Assembly (NCBI RefSeq): GCF_017104565.1
Contig: NZ_JAAGPD010000037.1
Span: 59,277-123,276, forward strand
Length of the DNA: 64,000 nucleotides
DNA from: Paraburkholderia sp. Tr-20389
GTDB lineage: Bacteria > Pseudomonadota > Gammaproteobacteria > Burkholderiales > Burkholderiaceae
Direction of reading: 5' to 3'
Position numbers and translations under genes: made by a program. Positions 19,488 to 27,980 of this stretch are shown in pieces. The notes beneath the pieces were generated by a model. That model had not been told where the DNA came from and did not search any database. It saw only the letters and a program-made list of their open reading frames with translations. Each line of letters begins with the position of its first letter. Position 1 is the first letter of the stretch.

Positions 19488-20666
19488 ATGAATACGACCA
19501 TCAAACGTATCGATCCGCGCCGGCCATTCGTCATCACGGCGGCAGGGCTGAAGCGCATCACGCTCGGCGCGGAGCATGTGGCAGGCGCGTCGTATGACCA
19601 TGCGTTGCAGGCGGGCGCGCACGGCCATGGTGCCGCTAAAACGCTGCGCACGACGCAGGCGCCGCAACGCACGCTGCTCGTGGTCGCACACAGCGACCGC
19701 GGCGCGCTCGACGATCACACTCGTCAGGCGCTGGCCGCCGCCGCGCTGATCGCGGACGCCACGACGCAAGTCGCGCTGCTGGTGCTCGGCGAACTGAAGG
19801 ATGATGCCGCCGCGCTCGGCGCCGACAAGGTGATCGAACTGCCGTCGTTCGATCGACGCACGTTCGCACCGGAACGCGAAGTGCAGGCCGTCGCGGCCTG
19901 TGTCGCGCAACTCACGCCCGCGCATATTTTCATGCCCGACAACGCGACGGGCGACGGCGATCTCGGCCGCCGCTACGCCGCGCTCGCGGGCGCCAGCATC
20001 GCGACGCACGTCGTGCAGATCGACGCGAAGGAAGTGTCGACCTATGCGCAGGCGAAGACGGCCTACGCAACACGCGCGCTGCCCGATGTGATTCTGCTGG
20101 CAGCGGGTGCGGTCGATACGCGGCTGCCGTTCGTCGGCGCAGGCGAGCGGCTGGACGTGCCCGCTCTCGCGCAGACGAACGATGCATCGACGGGTGCGTA
20201 CCGCGATCTCGGCATCGAGGAAATCGACGCGGCTCAGGTTGCGCTGGAAGAGGCCGATTTCATCGTATCGGCGGGCAATGGGGTCACGGATGTCGCGGCG
20301 TTCCAGAAACTCGCGGGCACGTTCGGCGCGGCGATCGGCGCGAGCCGAGTGGCCGTCGACAACGGCATGTTCACGCGCGACAAGCAGATCGGCGCAACGG
20401 GCAAGACCGTCGAAGCGAGCGTGTATATCGCGTTCGGCATCTCTGGCGCCGTGCAGCATTTGCAGGGCATCAAGGATTGCCGTCATGTGATCGCGGTGAA
20501 CCTGGACGGCAGCGCGCCTATCGTGAAGCGCGCGAATCTGACGATCATCGGCGATACGCAGGCCACCATCGCGTCGCTGATCGACGAGATCGATCGTGCG
20601 CGTTCTGGACGCGGCGGTGCCGCTGCGCCTGTTGCCAACCCGATCGTCGAAGGAGTCGCGGCATGA
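19488..20666 (+). CDS. etfA: Electron transfer flavoprotein alpha subunit, dgc-associated
   Basis: 392 residues. The C-terminal half carries the FAD-binding ETF-alpha signature region (VASVYIAFGISGAVQHLQG, HVIAVNLDG, ADLTIIGD-like ANLTIIGD) after an N-terminal AMP/ATP-type alpha/beta domain. It begins 3 bases after dgcB and overlaps the next gene by 4 bases (ATGA). The length exceeds the roughly 310-330 residues of housekeeping ETF alpha because of an N-terminal extension (about 60 residues). Presumably it accepts electrons from dimethylglycine demethylation; the Pseudomonas dgc locus has the same pair. Confidence 0.9.
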   Translation: MNTTIKRIDPRRPFVITAAGLKRITLGAEHVAGASYDHALQAGAHGHGAAKTLRTTQAPQRTLLVVAHSDRGALDDHTRQALAAAALIADATTQVALLVLGELKDDAAALGADKVIELPSFDRRTFAPEREVQAVAACVAQLTPAHIFMPDNATGDGDLGRRYAALAGASIATHVVQIDAKEVSTYAQAKTAYATRALPDVILLAAGAVDTRLPFVGAGERLDVPALAQTNDASTGAYRDLGIEEIDAAQVALEEADFIVSAGNGVTDVAAFQKLAGTFGAAIGASRVAVDNGMFTRDKQIGATGKTVEASVYIAFGISGAVQHLQGIKDCRHVIAVNLDGSAPIVKRANLTIIGDTQATIASLIDEIDRARSGRGGAAAPVANPIVEGVAA

Positions 20667-21442
20667 ACGGCAAGCTCGAAAAAATCGCAGTGCTCGTGTC
20701 GGTCGGCAGGCATCCCGTCAGCGGCGTCGCGCGCTATAGCCGCAACGATGCCGCCGCGCTCGAAATCGGCCGTCAATTGTCGAGCCAGCACGCGGCGCGT
20801 CTGGACGTGCTGCATGCGGGCGATCCGGGTAATCCCGCACTCGAAGACTACCTGGCGCTGGGTGCGGAACACGTCGAAGTGCTGACCTGCGGCGCCAATG
20901 ACGATGCCGTGAAGCTGCTTGCGGCGCGGCTCAAAGGATACGACCTCGTGCTGACGGGCACCTGCGCGGAAGGCGCGTTCGACAGCGGCATGCTGCCTTA
21001 CCGTCTCGCCGATGCGCTGTCGGTTCCGCTCGCCGGCACGGCCGTCGACGTGACGGTGGCAGGCGGCCGGGCGACGGTGCGGCAATTCTTGCCGAAAGGT
21101 GTACGCCGCCGCGTCGAGGTCGCGCTGCCCGCTGTCGTCGCCGTGCATCCGCTGGCCAGCGTGACGCCGCGTTATGCGTACGCGCGGCTGCGCGCGGGCT
21201 CGATCCAGCCGGGACGCGCGGAGGCAGTCGCCGATACGGAAGCCGCGCAATGGCAGATCGCGGCCGTCACGCGCAAACCGGTGCGGTTCGCCGCGGCGGA
21301 AAAGCGTTCGGGCCATGCCCGTATGCTGTCTGCGACGACCACGGAAAGCCGCGGCGGCAGCGTCGTAATTGAAGGGACTTCGGTCGAAAAAGCACAAGTG
21401 ATACTTGCCTATTTGCGCGAGCATCAACTCATCGATTACTGA
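20663..21442 (+). CDS. etfB: Electron transfer flavoprotein beta subunit, dgc-associated
   Basis: 259 residues with the ETF beta alpha/beta fold: KIAVLVSVGRHP near the N-terminus and DLVLTGTCAEGAFDSGMLPYRLADAL in the centre (given as DLVLTGTCAEGAFDSG, MLPYRLADAL). The ATG overlaps the stop of the alpha subunit in an ATGA junction with AGGAG ahead, showing translational coupling. It is a divergent member, low in similarity to housekeeping FixA/EtfB, as expected for the dgc-specific pair. Confidence 0.88.
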   Translation: MNGKLEKIAVLVSVGRHPVSGVARYSRNDAAALEIGRQLSSQHAARLDVLHAGDPGNPALEDYLALGAEHVEVLTCGANDDAVKLLAARLKGYDLVLTGTCAEGAFDSGMLPYRLADALSVPLAGTAVDVTVAGGRATVRQFLPKGVRRRVEVALPAVVAVHPLASVTPRYAYARLRAGSIQPGRAEAVADTEAAQWQIAAVTRKPVRFAAAEKRSGHARMLSATTTESRGGSVVIEGTSVEKAQVILAYLREHQLIDY

Positions 21443-21483
21443 TTTGCGCCGCACCCACACGGCCTCGCAAACCCGGAGCACAC

Positions 21484-22764
21484 ATGAAAGTATCGGCAGA
21501 CATTCAGGCGCTCGTCGATCGGCGCAAGCAGGGACATAGCCTCGAAGCACCGTTCTATCTGAGCGAAGAAATCTTCAAGCTCGATATGGATGCGATTTTC
21601 CGTCAACACTGGATTCAGGTCGCCGTCGAGCCGGACGTTCCCGAGCCGGGCGATTACGTGACCGTCGAACTCGGCAGCGATTCGATCCTGATCGTGCGCG
21701 ACGACGACATGAACGTGCGCGCCTTCCACAACGTGTGCCGCCATCGTGGCGCGCGCCTGTGCAACGAGGACAAGGGTAGCGTCGGCAATATCGTGTGTCC
21801 GTATCACAGCTGGACATACAACCTGTCGGGCGACCTGATGTTCGCCGAGCACATGGGCGAGCAGTTCGATCGCTGCAAGCACAGCCTGAAGAGCGTGCAT
21901 GTCGAGAACCTGGCGGGCCTGATTTTCGTTTGCCTCGCGGAAAACCCGCCCGTCGATTTCGCCGTGATGCGCGCCGCGATGGAGCCGTATCTGCTGCCGC
22001 ACGATCTGCCGAACTGCAAGATCGCCGCGCAGATCGACATCATCGAGAAAGGCAACTGGAAGCTCACGATGGAGAACAACCGCGAGTGCTACCACTGCGT
22101 CGCGAACCATCCGGAGCTGACCATTTCCCTCTACGAATACGGCTTCGGCTATCAGCGCTCGCCGGCGAACGCTGAAGGCATGGACGCGTTCGAGCGCACC
22201 TGCATCGAGCGGGCCAAGGAATGGGAAGAGATGGATCTGCCGTCCGTCGAGATCGATCGGTTGTCGGACGTGACGGGTTTCCGCACGCAACGTCTGCCGC
22301 TCGATCGCAGCGGCGAATCGCAGACGCTCGACGCGAAGGTCGCGTCGAAGAAATTGCTGGGCGAATTCAGGCAAGCCGACCTTGGCGGCCTGTCGTTCTG
22401 GACGCAGCCCAATTCGTGGCATCACTTCATGAGCGATCACATCGTGACGTTCTCGGTGATTCCGCTGTCGGCGGGTGAAACGCTGGTGCGCACCAAGTGG
22501 CTCGTGCACAAGGACGCGCAAGAGGGTGTCGATTACGACGTGAGCAACCTGACGGCCGTATGGAACGCGACCAACGACCAGGACCGTGCGCTCGTCGAAT
22601 TCTCGCAGCGCGGCGCGTCCAGCAGCGCGTATGAGCCGGGTCCGTACTCGCCGTTCACGGAAGGGCTGGTCGAGAAGTTCAGCGACTGGTATGTGCGGCG
22701 CGTGGCTGCGCACATCGACAGCTCGGCTTCGGAGCCGCGCACGTTCAACATCAAGGCCGTTTGA
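21484..22764 (+). CDS. gbcA: Glycine betaine demethylase, Rieske oxygenase subunit
   Basis: 426 residues. The Rieske 2Fe-2S motif is Cys85-X-His87 and Cys105-X2-His108 (CRHRGARLC, CPYHSW). The mononuclear iron site is in the C-terminal domain (NRECYHCVANHPEL at about 200). With GbcB it oxidatively removes a methyl group from glycine betaine, giving dimethylglycine and formaldehyde. GGAG lies 5 bases ahead of the ATG. It is 41 bases after etfB and 52 before gbcB, so it may be transcribed with the dgc genes or from a local promoter. Confidence 0.95.
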   Translation: MKVSADIQALVDRRKQGHSLEAPFYLSEEIFKLDMDAIFRQHWIQVAVEPDVPEPGDYVTVELGSDSILIVRDDDMNVRAFHNVCRHRGARLCNEDKGSVGNIVCPYHSWTYNLSGDLMFAEHMGEQFDRCKHSLKSVHVENLAGLIFVCLAENPPVDFAVMRAAMEPYLLPHDLPNCKIAAQIDIIEKGNWKLTMENNRECYHCVANHPELTISLYEYGFGYQRSPANAEGMDAFERTCIERAKEWEEMDLPSVEIDRLSDVTGFRTQRLPLDRSGESQTLDAKVASKKLLGEFRQADLGGLSFWTQPNSWHHFMSDHIVTFSVIPLSAGETLVRTKWLVHKDAQEGVDYDVSNLTAVWNATNDQDRALVEFSQRGASSSAYEPGPYSPFTEGLVEKFSDWYVRRVAAHIDSSASEPRTFNIKAV

Positions 22765-22816
22765 CCGAGCCTTCAGACAACACCGACCGGATGCCTGGCG
22801 GCAAGTGGAGCAAGCA

Positions 22817-23974
22817 ATGATGCGCGATGGAGCAACCTTCGAACCCGTCGAAAGCCGCGTGACGAAGCCCGAATTCTGGAGCGCGTTGCCGGCGCGCTGG
22901 ACGAGCGATGTCGAGGAGACGCTCGTGTGCTGCCAGGTTCGTCAGGAAACGCACGACGTGAAGAGCTTTTTCTTCCGTTCGCCGGAAGGCCGTGCGTTCG
23001 TGTTCGAGCCGGGTCAGTTCATTACACTCGAACTGGACATCGAGGGCGAGACGATCAATCGCTGCTATACGATCTCATCGTCGCCGACGCGCCCGCACAC
23101 CATTTCGATTACGGTGAAGCGCGTGCCGGGTGGCAAGGTATCGAACTGGCTGCACGACAACCTGCAGGCGGGCGCGCGCGTGCGCGTGCTGGGCCCTGCG
23201 GGCGAATTCACCTGCGCGCGGCATCCGGCGCGCAAGTATCTGTTTTTGTCGGCGGGGTCGGGCATTACGCCGCTGATGTCGATGAGCCGTGCGCACCACG
23301 AGCTGAGCGAGGACCGCGACATCGTGTTCGTGCATAGCGCGCGTACGCCTGACGACATCATCTTTCCCCGGGAACTGGATCTGATTGCTTCGAATCAGGC
23401 GAACTTCCGAACTTCTTTTGTTTGTGAGCGGGTGGGTGCACGGACCAGCTGGCCGGGGATTACCGGGTTCTTGACGCTGCCTTTGCTCAAGCTGATTGCG
23501 CCGGATTTCATGGAGCGTGAGGTTTTCACTTGCGGACCTGCGCCTTATATGAAGGCGGTGCGCGATCTGCTCGATGAAGCGGGTTTTGATCGCAAGCAGT
23601 ATCACGAGGAGAGTTTTTCGTTCGAGACCTTGATCGAGGCTGAGCCGCAAGTTGCGGCGGAAGTGCTCGAGGCCGAGCACAAGGCTGATGGCCATGCTGC
23701 GAATGGTACGCAGACCTTTTCGGTGAGCTTTACTCGTAGCAATCGGTCGATTGAATGTGGTTCGACGCAACATGTGCTCGATGCGGCCCGCCAGGCCGGG
23801 GTTCGGTTGCCGGCTTCATGTACTCAGGGCATGTGTGGCACATGCAAGGTCAAGCTTGTTTCTGGCCAGGTGGATATGAAGCACAACGGTGGGATCCGGC
23901 AGCGTGAGATCGATCAGGGGATGGTGTTGTTGTGTTGTAGCAAGCCGTTGAGCGATCTTGTTGTTGAGAAGTGA
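22817..23974 (+). CDS. gbcB: Glycine betaine demethylase reductase subunit
   Basis: 385 residues: FAD-binding ferredoxin-reductase domain (about 25-150; RCYTISSSP), NAD-binding domain (YLFLSAGSGITPLMS, FTCGPAPYMKAV), and a C-terminal plant-type 2Fe-2S domain with Cys335, Cys340, Cys343 and Cys373. It transfers electrons from NAD(P)H to GbcA. GGAG lies ahead of the double ATG. From about 23380 to the stop, codons are noticeably more T- and G-ending than in the first half, although the protein motifs are intact. The stop abuts repeat element R2. Confidence 0.95.
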   Translation: MMRDGATFEPVESRVTKPEFWSALPARWTSDVEETLVCCQVRQETHDVKSFFFRSPEGRAFVFEPGQFITLELDIEGETINRCYTISSSPTRPHTISITVKRVPGGKVSNWLHDNLQAGARVRVLGPAGEFTCARHPARKYLFLSAGSGITPLMSMSRAHHELSEDRDIVFVHSARTPDDIIFPRELDLIASNQANFRTSFVCERVGARTSWPGITGFLTLPLLKLIAPDFMEREVFTCGPAPYMKAVRDLLDEAGFDRKQYHEESFSFETLIEAEPQVAAEVLEAEHKADGHAANGTQTFSVSFTRSNRSIECGSTQHVLDAARQAGVRLPASCTQGMCGTCKVKLVSGQVDMKHNGGIRQREIDQGMVLLCCSKPLSDLVVEK

Positions 23975-23981
23975 TTTTTTT

Positions 23982-25140
23982 GTCTGCGACGCAGTCGCCA
24001 TTCTGGTTTTTTTTTGCTGGCGAGCGCCTTTTTTTTCGCTGGCATCCGCGTGATGTTGTCTTGTTTCAGGCGTTGCCCCTGTGCGGGGCGGCACCTACTT
24101 TTCTTTGCAGCGGCAAAGAAAAGTAGGCAAAAGAAAGCCGCTCACACCGCTAGCGCTTGTTTTTTGCCTGCGGGCCCCCTACGGGTCCCGCGCTTCAAAT
24201 GGCAGCGCACTAATCTCGGCTCGTTGCCATCGTGCTAACTGAATGCATCACCCGCTTTACATGCCCGCGTCATGGACCGCGGTACCAGGAAGTCCACTGC
24301 CGCCCAGGCGGCAAACTGTGTGTAGGCTGTCTCGACGGAGGTGCACCGCTCCGGACTGAAAAGCGGATTGGTGTCGTAGTATCGCTACTGGTTTTTTTGC
24401 TGGCGAGCGCCTTTTTTTTCGCTGGCATCCGCGTGATGTTGTCTTGTTTCAGGCGTTGCCCCTGTGCGGGGCGGCACCTACTTTTCTTTGCAGCGGCAAA
24501 GAAAAGTAGGCAAAAGAAAGCCGCTCACACCGCTAGCGCTTGTTTTTTGCCTGCGGGCCCCCTACGGGTCCCGCGCTTCAAATGGCAGCGCACTAATCTC
24601 GGCTCGTTGCCATCGTGCTAACTGAATGCATCACCCGCTTTACATGCCCGCGTCATGGACCGCGGTACCAGGAAGTCCACTGCCGCCCAGGCGGCAAACT
24701 GTGTGTAGGCCGTCGCGATAGAAGTGCACCACTCCGGACTGAAAAGCGGATTGGTGTCGTAGGATCGCTAATGCATGTGGTGCGAAAACCTACACACAGT
24801 TTGCCACCTGGGCGGCGCAGACGACTCGCTGCCGCTGGCTGAACTACGGGTTGCTGGAGTGGGTGATGCGCTTGTTAGCGCGCTGGCAACGGGCGTTAAA
24901 AGGTGTGTTGCCGTGTGGAGTGCGGGACCCGTAGGGGGCCCGCAGGCAAGAAGAAGGATTGGCGGTGTGAGCGGCTTTCTTTTGCCTACTTTTCTTTGCC
25001 GCTGCAAAGAAAAGTAGGTGCCGCCCCGCACAGGGGCAACGCCTGAAACAAGACAACATCACGCGGATGCCAGCGAAAAACCAGGAACTGCGACTGCGTC
25101 GCAGACAAACAAAACCTTAAACGGCGACTGCGTCGCAGAG
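23982..25140. repeat. Mosaic palindromic repeat element, copy R2, with a tandem duplication
   Basis: About 1.16 kb between gbcB and the next gene. Outer ends carry the same inverted motif as R1 (GTCTGCGACGCAGTCGCC at 23982-23999; inverted copies at 25090-25106 and 25123-25140). Perfect 119-bp inverted arms lie at 24032-24150 and 24962-25080. The left part is duplicated in tandem with a period of 383 bases (copy of the arm at 24415-24533); the two copies are identical for roughly 300 bases and differ in their last 70 and in one T-run. Each arm contains hairpins GCCCC-N5-GGGGC and CCTACTTTTCTTTGC/GCAAAGAAAAGTAGG. No transposase is present. Confidence 0.88.
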
Positions 25141-25255
25141 AAGAAAAAACCCAAGTCGCATACAGACAAGAACCCGTCGCAAACCCGACCACCATCGACT
25201 TTCTGGTTAGCGATTCTAAAACTACACCGCACCTGCGGCCACAAGGAGATCGACC

Positions 25256-26119
25256 ATGAAGCACCTGAAAAAACTGATGTTGTGCGGGGCACTGATCGCA
25301 ACCATGACCGCGATCGGCACGGCGGCTGCAGATACCAAACCCACCATCAAGATCGGCTACGTCGAAGGCTGGGACGACAGCGTCGCCACTTCCAACGTCG
25401 CCGCGCAGATCATCGAAAAACGTCTCGGCTATCCGGTGCAACTCGTGCCCGTCGCAGCCGGCATCATGTGGCAGGGCGTCGCGCGCGGCGATCTCGACGC
25501 GACTCTGTCGGCATGGCTGCCCGTCACGCACGGCGCGTACTGGGATCAGTTCAAGGGCAAGGTGCAAGACCTGGGAGCTAACTATACCGACGCGAAGATC
25601 GGTCTGATTGTGCCCGCCGACGTACCCGAGAAAAGCATCAGCGACCTGCAGGCGCATAAGGCCGACTTCTCGGGCCGTATCGTCGGTATCGACGCCGGCG
25701 CGGGCGTGATGAAGAAAACCAGCGAGGCAATCAAAGCCTATAACCTCGACTATCAACTGATGCCGAGTTCGGGCAGCGCAATGACCGCGGAACTTGCTCG
25801 CTCAATGAATGCCAATAAACCTGTGATCGTCACGGGTTGGGTGCCGCACTGGATGTTCGCGAAGTGGAAGCTGAAGTTCCTCGAAGACCCGAAGAAGGTG
25901 TACGGCGAGTCCGAGCACGTGGATAGCGTCGTCAATCCGGGCCTCGATACAAAGGCTCCGCAAGTGGTCGCGTTTCTGAAGAAATTTCAATGGAAGCCGG
26001 GCGAAATCGACAGCGTCATGCTGGCGACGGAGAACGGCGCCAAGCCTGCCGACGCAGCCGGATCGTGGATCGCCTCACACGGCGACCGCGTGAATAGCTG
26101 GGTAGGCGGAGCACAATAA
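25256..26119 (+). CDS. Glycine betaine/quaternary amine ABC transporter substrate-binding protein
   Basis: 287 residues with a cleavable signal peptide (MKHLKKLMLCGALIATMTAI, cleavage near AAA). The mature part is OpuAC/ProX-like (IGYVEGWDDSVATSNVAAQI, GDLDATLSAWLP, GWVPHWMFAKWKLKFLEDP). The tryptophans seen are consistent with an aromatic cage for a quaternary ammonium head. It is periplasmic, with AAGGAG ahead of the ATG. No permease or ATPase gene follows, so it probably serves a transporter core encoded elsewhere. It is followed by an amino-acid-type permease. Confidence 0.87.
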   Translation: MKHLKKLMLCGALIATMTAIGTAAADTKPTIKIGYVEGWDDSVATSNVAAQIIEKRLGYPVQLVPVAAGIMWQGVARGDLDATLSAWLPVTHGAYWDQFKGKVQDLGANYTDAKIGLIVPADVPEKSISDLQAHKADFSGRIVGIDAGAGVMKKTSEAIKAYNLDYQLMPSSGSAMTAELARSMNANKPVIVTGWVPHWMFAKWKLKFLEDPKKVYGESEHVDSVVNPGLDTKAPQVVAFLKKFQWKPGEIDSVMLATENGAKPADAAGSWIASHGDRVNSWVGGAQ

Positions 26120-26156
26120 CCGTCCTTCTCTAACGCGTTCTAATTAGGGTTTTAAT

Positions 26157-26193
26157 GGCGATGCGAATGCGCTGCGCGCGCATCCGCATCGCC
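26157..26193. other. Strong hairpin between binding-protein and permease genes
   Basis: Arms GGCGATGCGAATGCG and CGCATCCGCATCGCC pair with one mismatch around a 7-base loop. It has no T-run after it. It could limit read-through or stabilise the upstream message. Confidence 0.55.
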
Positions 26194-26255
26194 GTGTCAC
26201 CGGTTGTTTGTGTTCCAGCCAGCGCGCAGGCTCTTTCTAAAAAGGGAGACTCTGG

Positions 26256-27923
26256 ATGGATCAGACAGGACTGCGCTCGCGCAGTATCGAAGGCTCGAGC
26301 AATGGTACGAGCGACAGCGCCGCACATGAAGGCCATGCGCTGCAACGCGGCCTCACATGGAAAGACGCATTCTGGGTGACGAGCGGCGTGCCTGGCGGCG
26401 TGCTGTTCACGATCGGCGGCGTATCGGCGACGATCGGTCAACCCGCGTGGGCCATCTGGGTCGCAGCGATCCTGATGGGTCTCATTCAAAGCGCGACCTA
26501 CGCTGAAATTTCAGGGCTTTTCCCGCACAAGTCGGGTGGCGCGTCCGTGTATGGCGCGATGGCCTGGGTGCGCTACAGCAAGACCATTGCGCCTGTTTCC
26601 GTGTGGTGCAACTGGCTCGCGTGGTCGCCCATGCTCGCATTGGGCACGGGCCTCGCCGCCAATTACGCGCTCTCCAGTCTGTATGCACCCGACGCCGCGA
26701 TCAACACATGGCGTCTGACACTGCTCGACCTGAGCTTCATCAAGCAAGGGCTGTCGTTGCGCATCAACGCGACGTTCATCATCGCGGCGATCTTCCTGCT
26801 GATCACCTTCAAGCTGCAGCATAGCGGCGCTTCAAAAGCCGCTAAAACGCAGCGCATTCTCGGGATTGCTTCGCTTGCGCCGCTGCTGATCGTCGGCATC
26901 GTGCCGTTCGTCACGGGCGATGTGCCCGCTGCGCATCTGTGGCCGCTGCTGCCGCTCGGACACGACGCACAAGGCAACGTAACGGCAGCGACATTCGGCT
27001 CATGGAACGGCGCGGGCATCACGATGGCGTTCGGCGCGATGTTCATGGCGGGCTGGGCCGCGTATGGCTTCGAGACGGCTGTCTGCTACACGCGTGAATT
27101 CCGCAATCCGCGTACCGACACGGTCAAGGCAATCTTCTGGTCCGGCATGGCGTGTCTGCTCGTGATGACGCTCGTGCCGCTCGCGTTCCAGGGTGTATTG
27201 GGCACGAAGGGTATGCTCGATCCGAAAATCGCCGACGGCACGGGTGTGGCGGCTGCGATGGCGCATATGGTGGGCGGCGGCGCGATCGTGTTCGACGTGG
27301 TGGTCGTCATGCTGATGCTCACCATCCTGCTGATCGTGATGACGTCGATGATGGGTTCGTCGCGCACGCTGTATCAGGCATCCGTCGACGGCTGGCTGCC
27401 GAAGTATCTGTCGCACGTCAACGAGCACGGCGCGCCGACGCGCGCGATGTGGACCGATCTCGGCTTCAATCTGATCCTGCTGCTGATGTCCGACTACATG
27501 ACGGTACTGTCGATCTCGAACGTCTGCTACATGATCTTTGTGTTCCTGAATCTGCAATCGGGCTGGATTCACCGGCTGGATCGCGCGGATGCCGACCGTC
27601 CGTTCCGCTGCCCGCCGTGGCTGCTCGCAGCGGGTGCGTTGTGCGGCTATCTGGATCTCGCGTTCATCGGCGCGGGCGCCGACATGCAAGGCGAGGGGAC
27701 GATGCGCAACGGTCTGATCGCGATGCTGCTGATCGTGCCCGTGTTCATGTTCCGCCATTACTGGCAGGACCGTGGGCGCTTTCCGGCGCGCATGCAGCAG
27801 GACATGGAGTGGAAGGGCGGCGCGCGGCCTGCCGGCCTGCGCGGTGTGCTGCCGTACGGCGCATTGCTGCTAGCCGTTTTTGTGGTGTGGTTCTCGCATC
27901 ATCTGGCGAAGCCGTTTCTGTGA
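26256..27923 (+). CDS. APC-superfamily permease
   Basis: 555 residues with about twelve hydrophobic helices. Helix 1 has SGVPGGVLFTIGGVSATIG, resembling the unwound substrate-binding helix of APC amino-acid/amine permeases; helix 2 contains the conserved SATYAEISGLFP and KSGGASVYG. GGGAG lies 10 bases ahead of the ATG. It is downstream of a betaine-type binding protein and upstream of purU (convergent), so an amine or amino-acid substrate related to betaine breakdown is plausible. The sequence alone does not identify it. It ends at a terminator. Confidence 0.82.
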   Translation: MDQTGLRSRSIEGSSNGTSDSAAHEGHALQRGLTWKDAFWVTSGVPGGVLFTIGGVSATIGQPAWAIWVAAILMGLIQSATYAEISGLFPHKSGGASVYGAMAWVRYSKTIAPVSVWCNWLAWSPMLALGTGLAANYALSSLYAPDAAINTWRLTLLDLSFIKQGLSLRINATFIIAAIFLLITFKLQHSGASKAAKTQRILGIASLAPLLIVGIVPFVTGDVPAAHLWPLLPLGHDAQGNVTAATFGSWNGAGITMAFGAMFMAGWAAYGFETAVCYTREFRNPRTDTVKAIFWSGMACLLVMTLVPLAFQGVLGTKGMLDPKIADGTGVAAAMAHMVGGGAIVFDVVVVMLMLTILLIVMTSMMGSSRTLYQASVDGWLPKYLSHVNEHGAPTRAMWTDLGFNLILLLMSDYMTVLSISNVCYMIFVFLNLQSGWIHRLDRADADRPFRCPPWLLAAGALCGYLDLAFIGAGADMQGEGTMRNGLIAMLLIVPVFMFRHYWQDRGRFPARMQQDMEWKGGARPAGLRGVLPYGALLLAVFVVWFSHHLAKPFL

Positions 27924-27940
27924 GCATCGCCTGAATGCTG

Positions 27941-27980
27941 GCCGCCGCGTCTGCGATGCAGCGCGGCGGCTTGTGCTTTT
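27941..27980. terminator. Terminator between the convergent permease and purU genes
   Basis: Perfect 9-bp stem GCCGCCGCG/CGCGGCGGC enclosing a CTGC-GAT-GCAG mini-stem, followed on the plus strand by TTGTGCTTTT. Confidence 0.75.

Noticed and set aside
17529-20486. 985-residue antisense frame opposite dgcB and etfA
   Set aside because: Same low-complexity shadow pattern; long only because of GC-driven lack of stops.
24003-24773. CRISPR array
   Set aside because: The repeats are only two, 383 bases in period and palindromic; no short repeat-spacer pattern occurs anywhere in the window.
24014-24842. Two identical small frames in R2 (MLASAFFFAGIRV...)
   Set aside because: They are the tandem duplication read in one frame; no codon bias or start signal.
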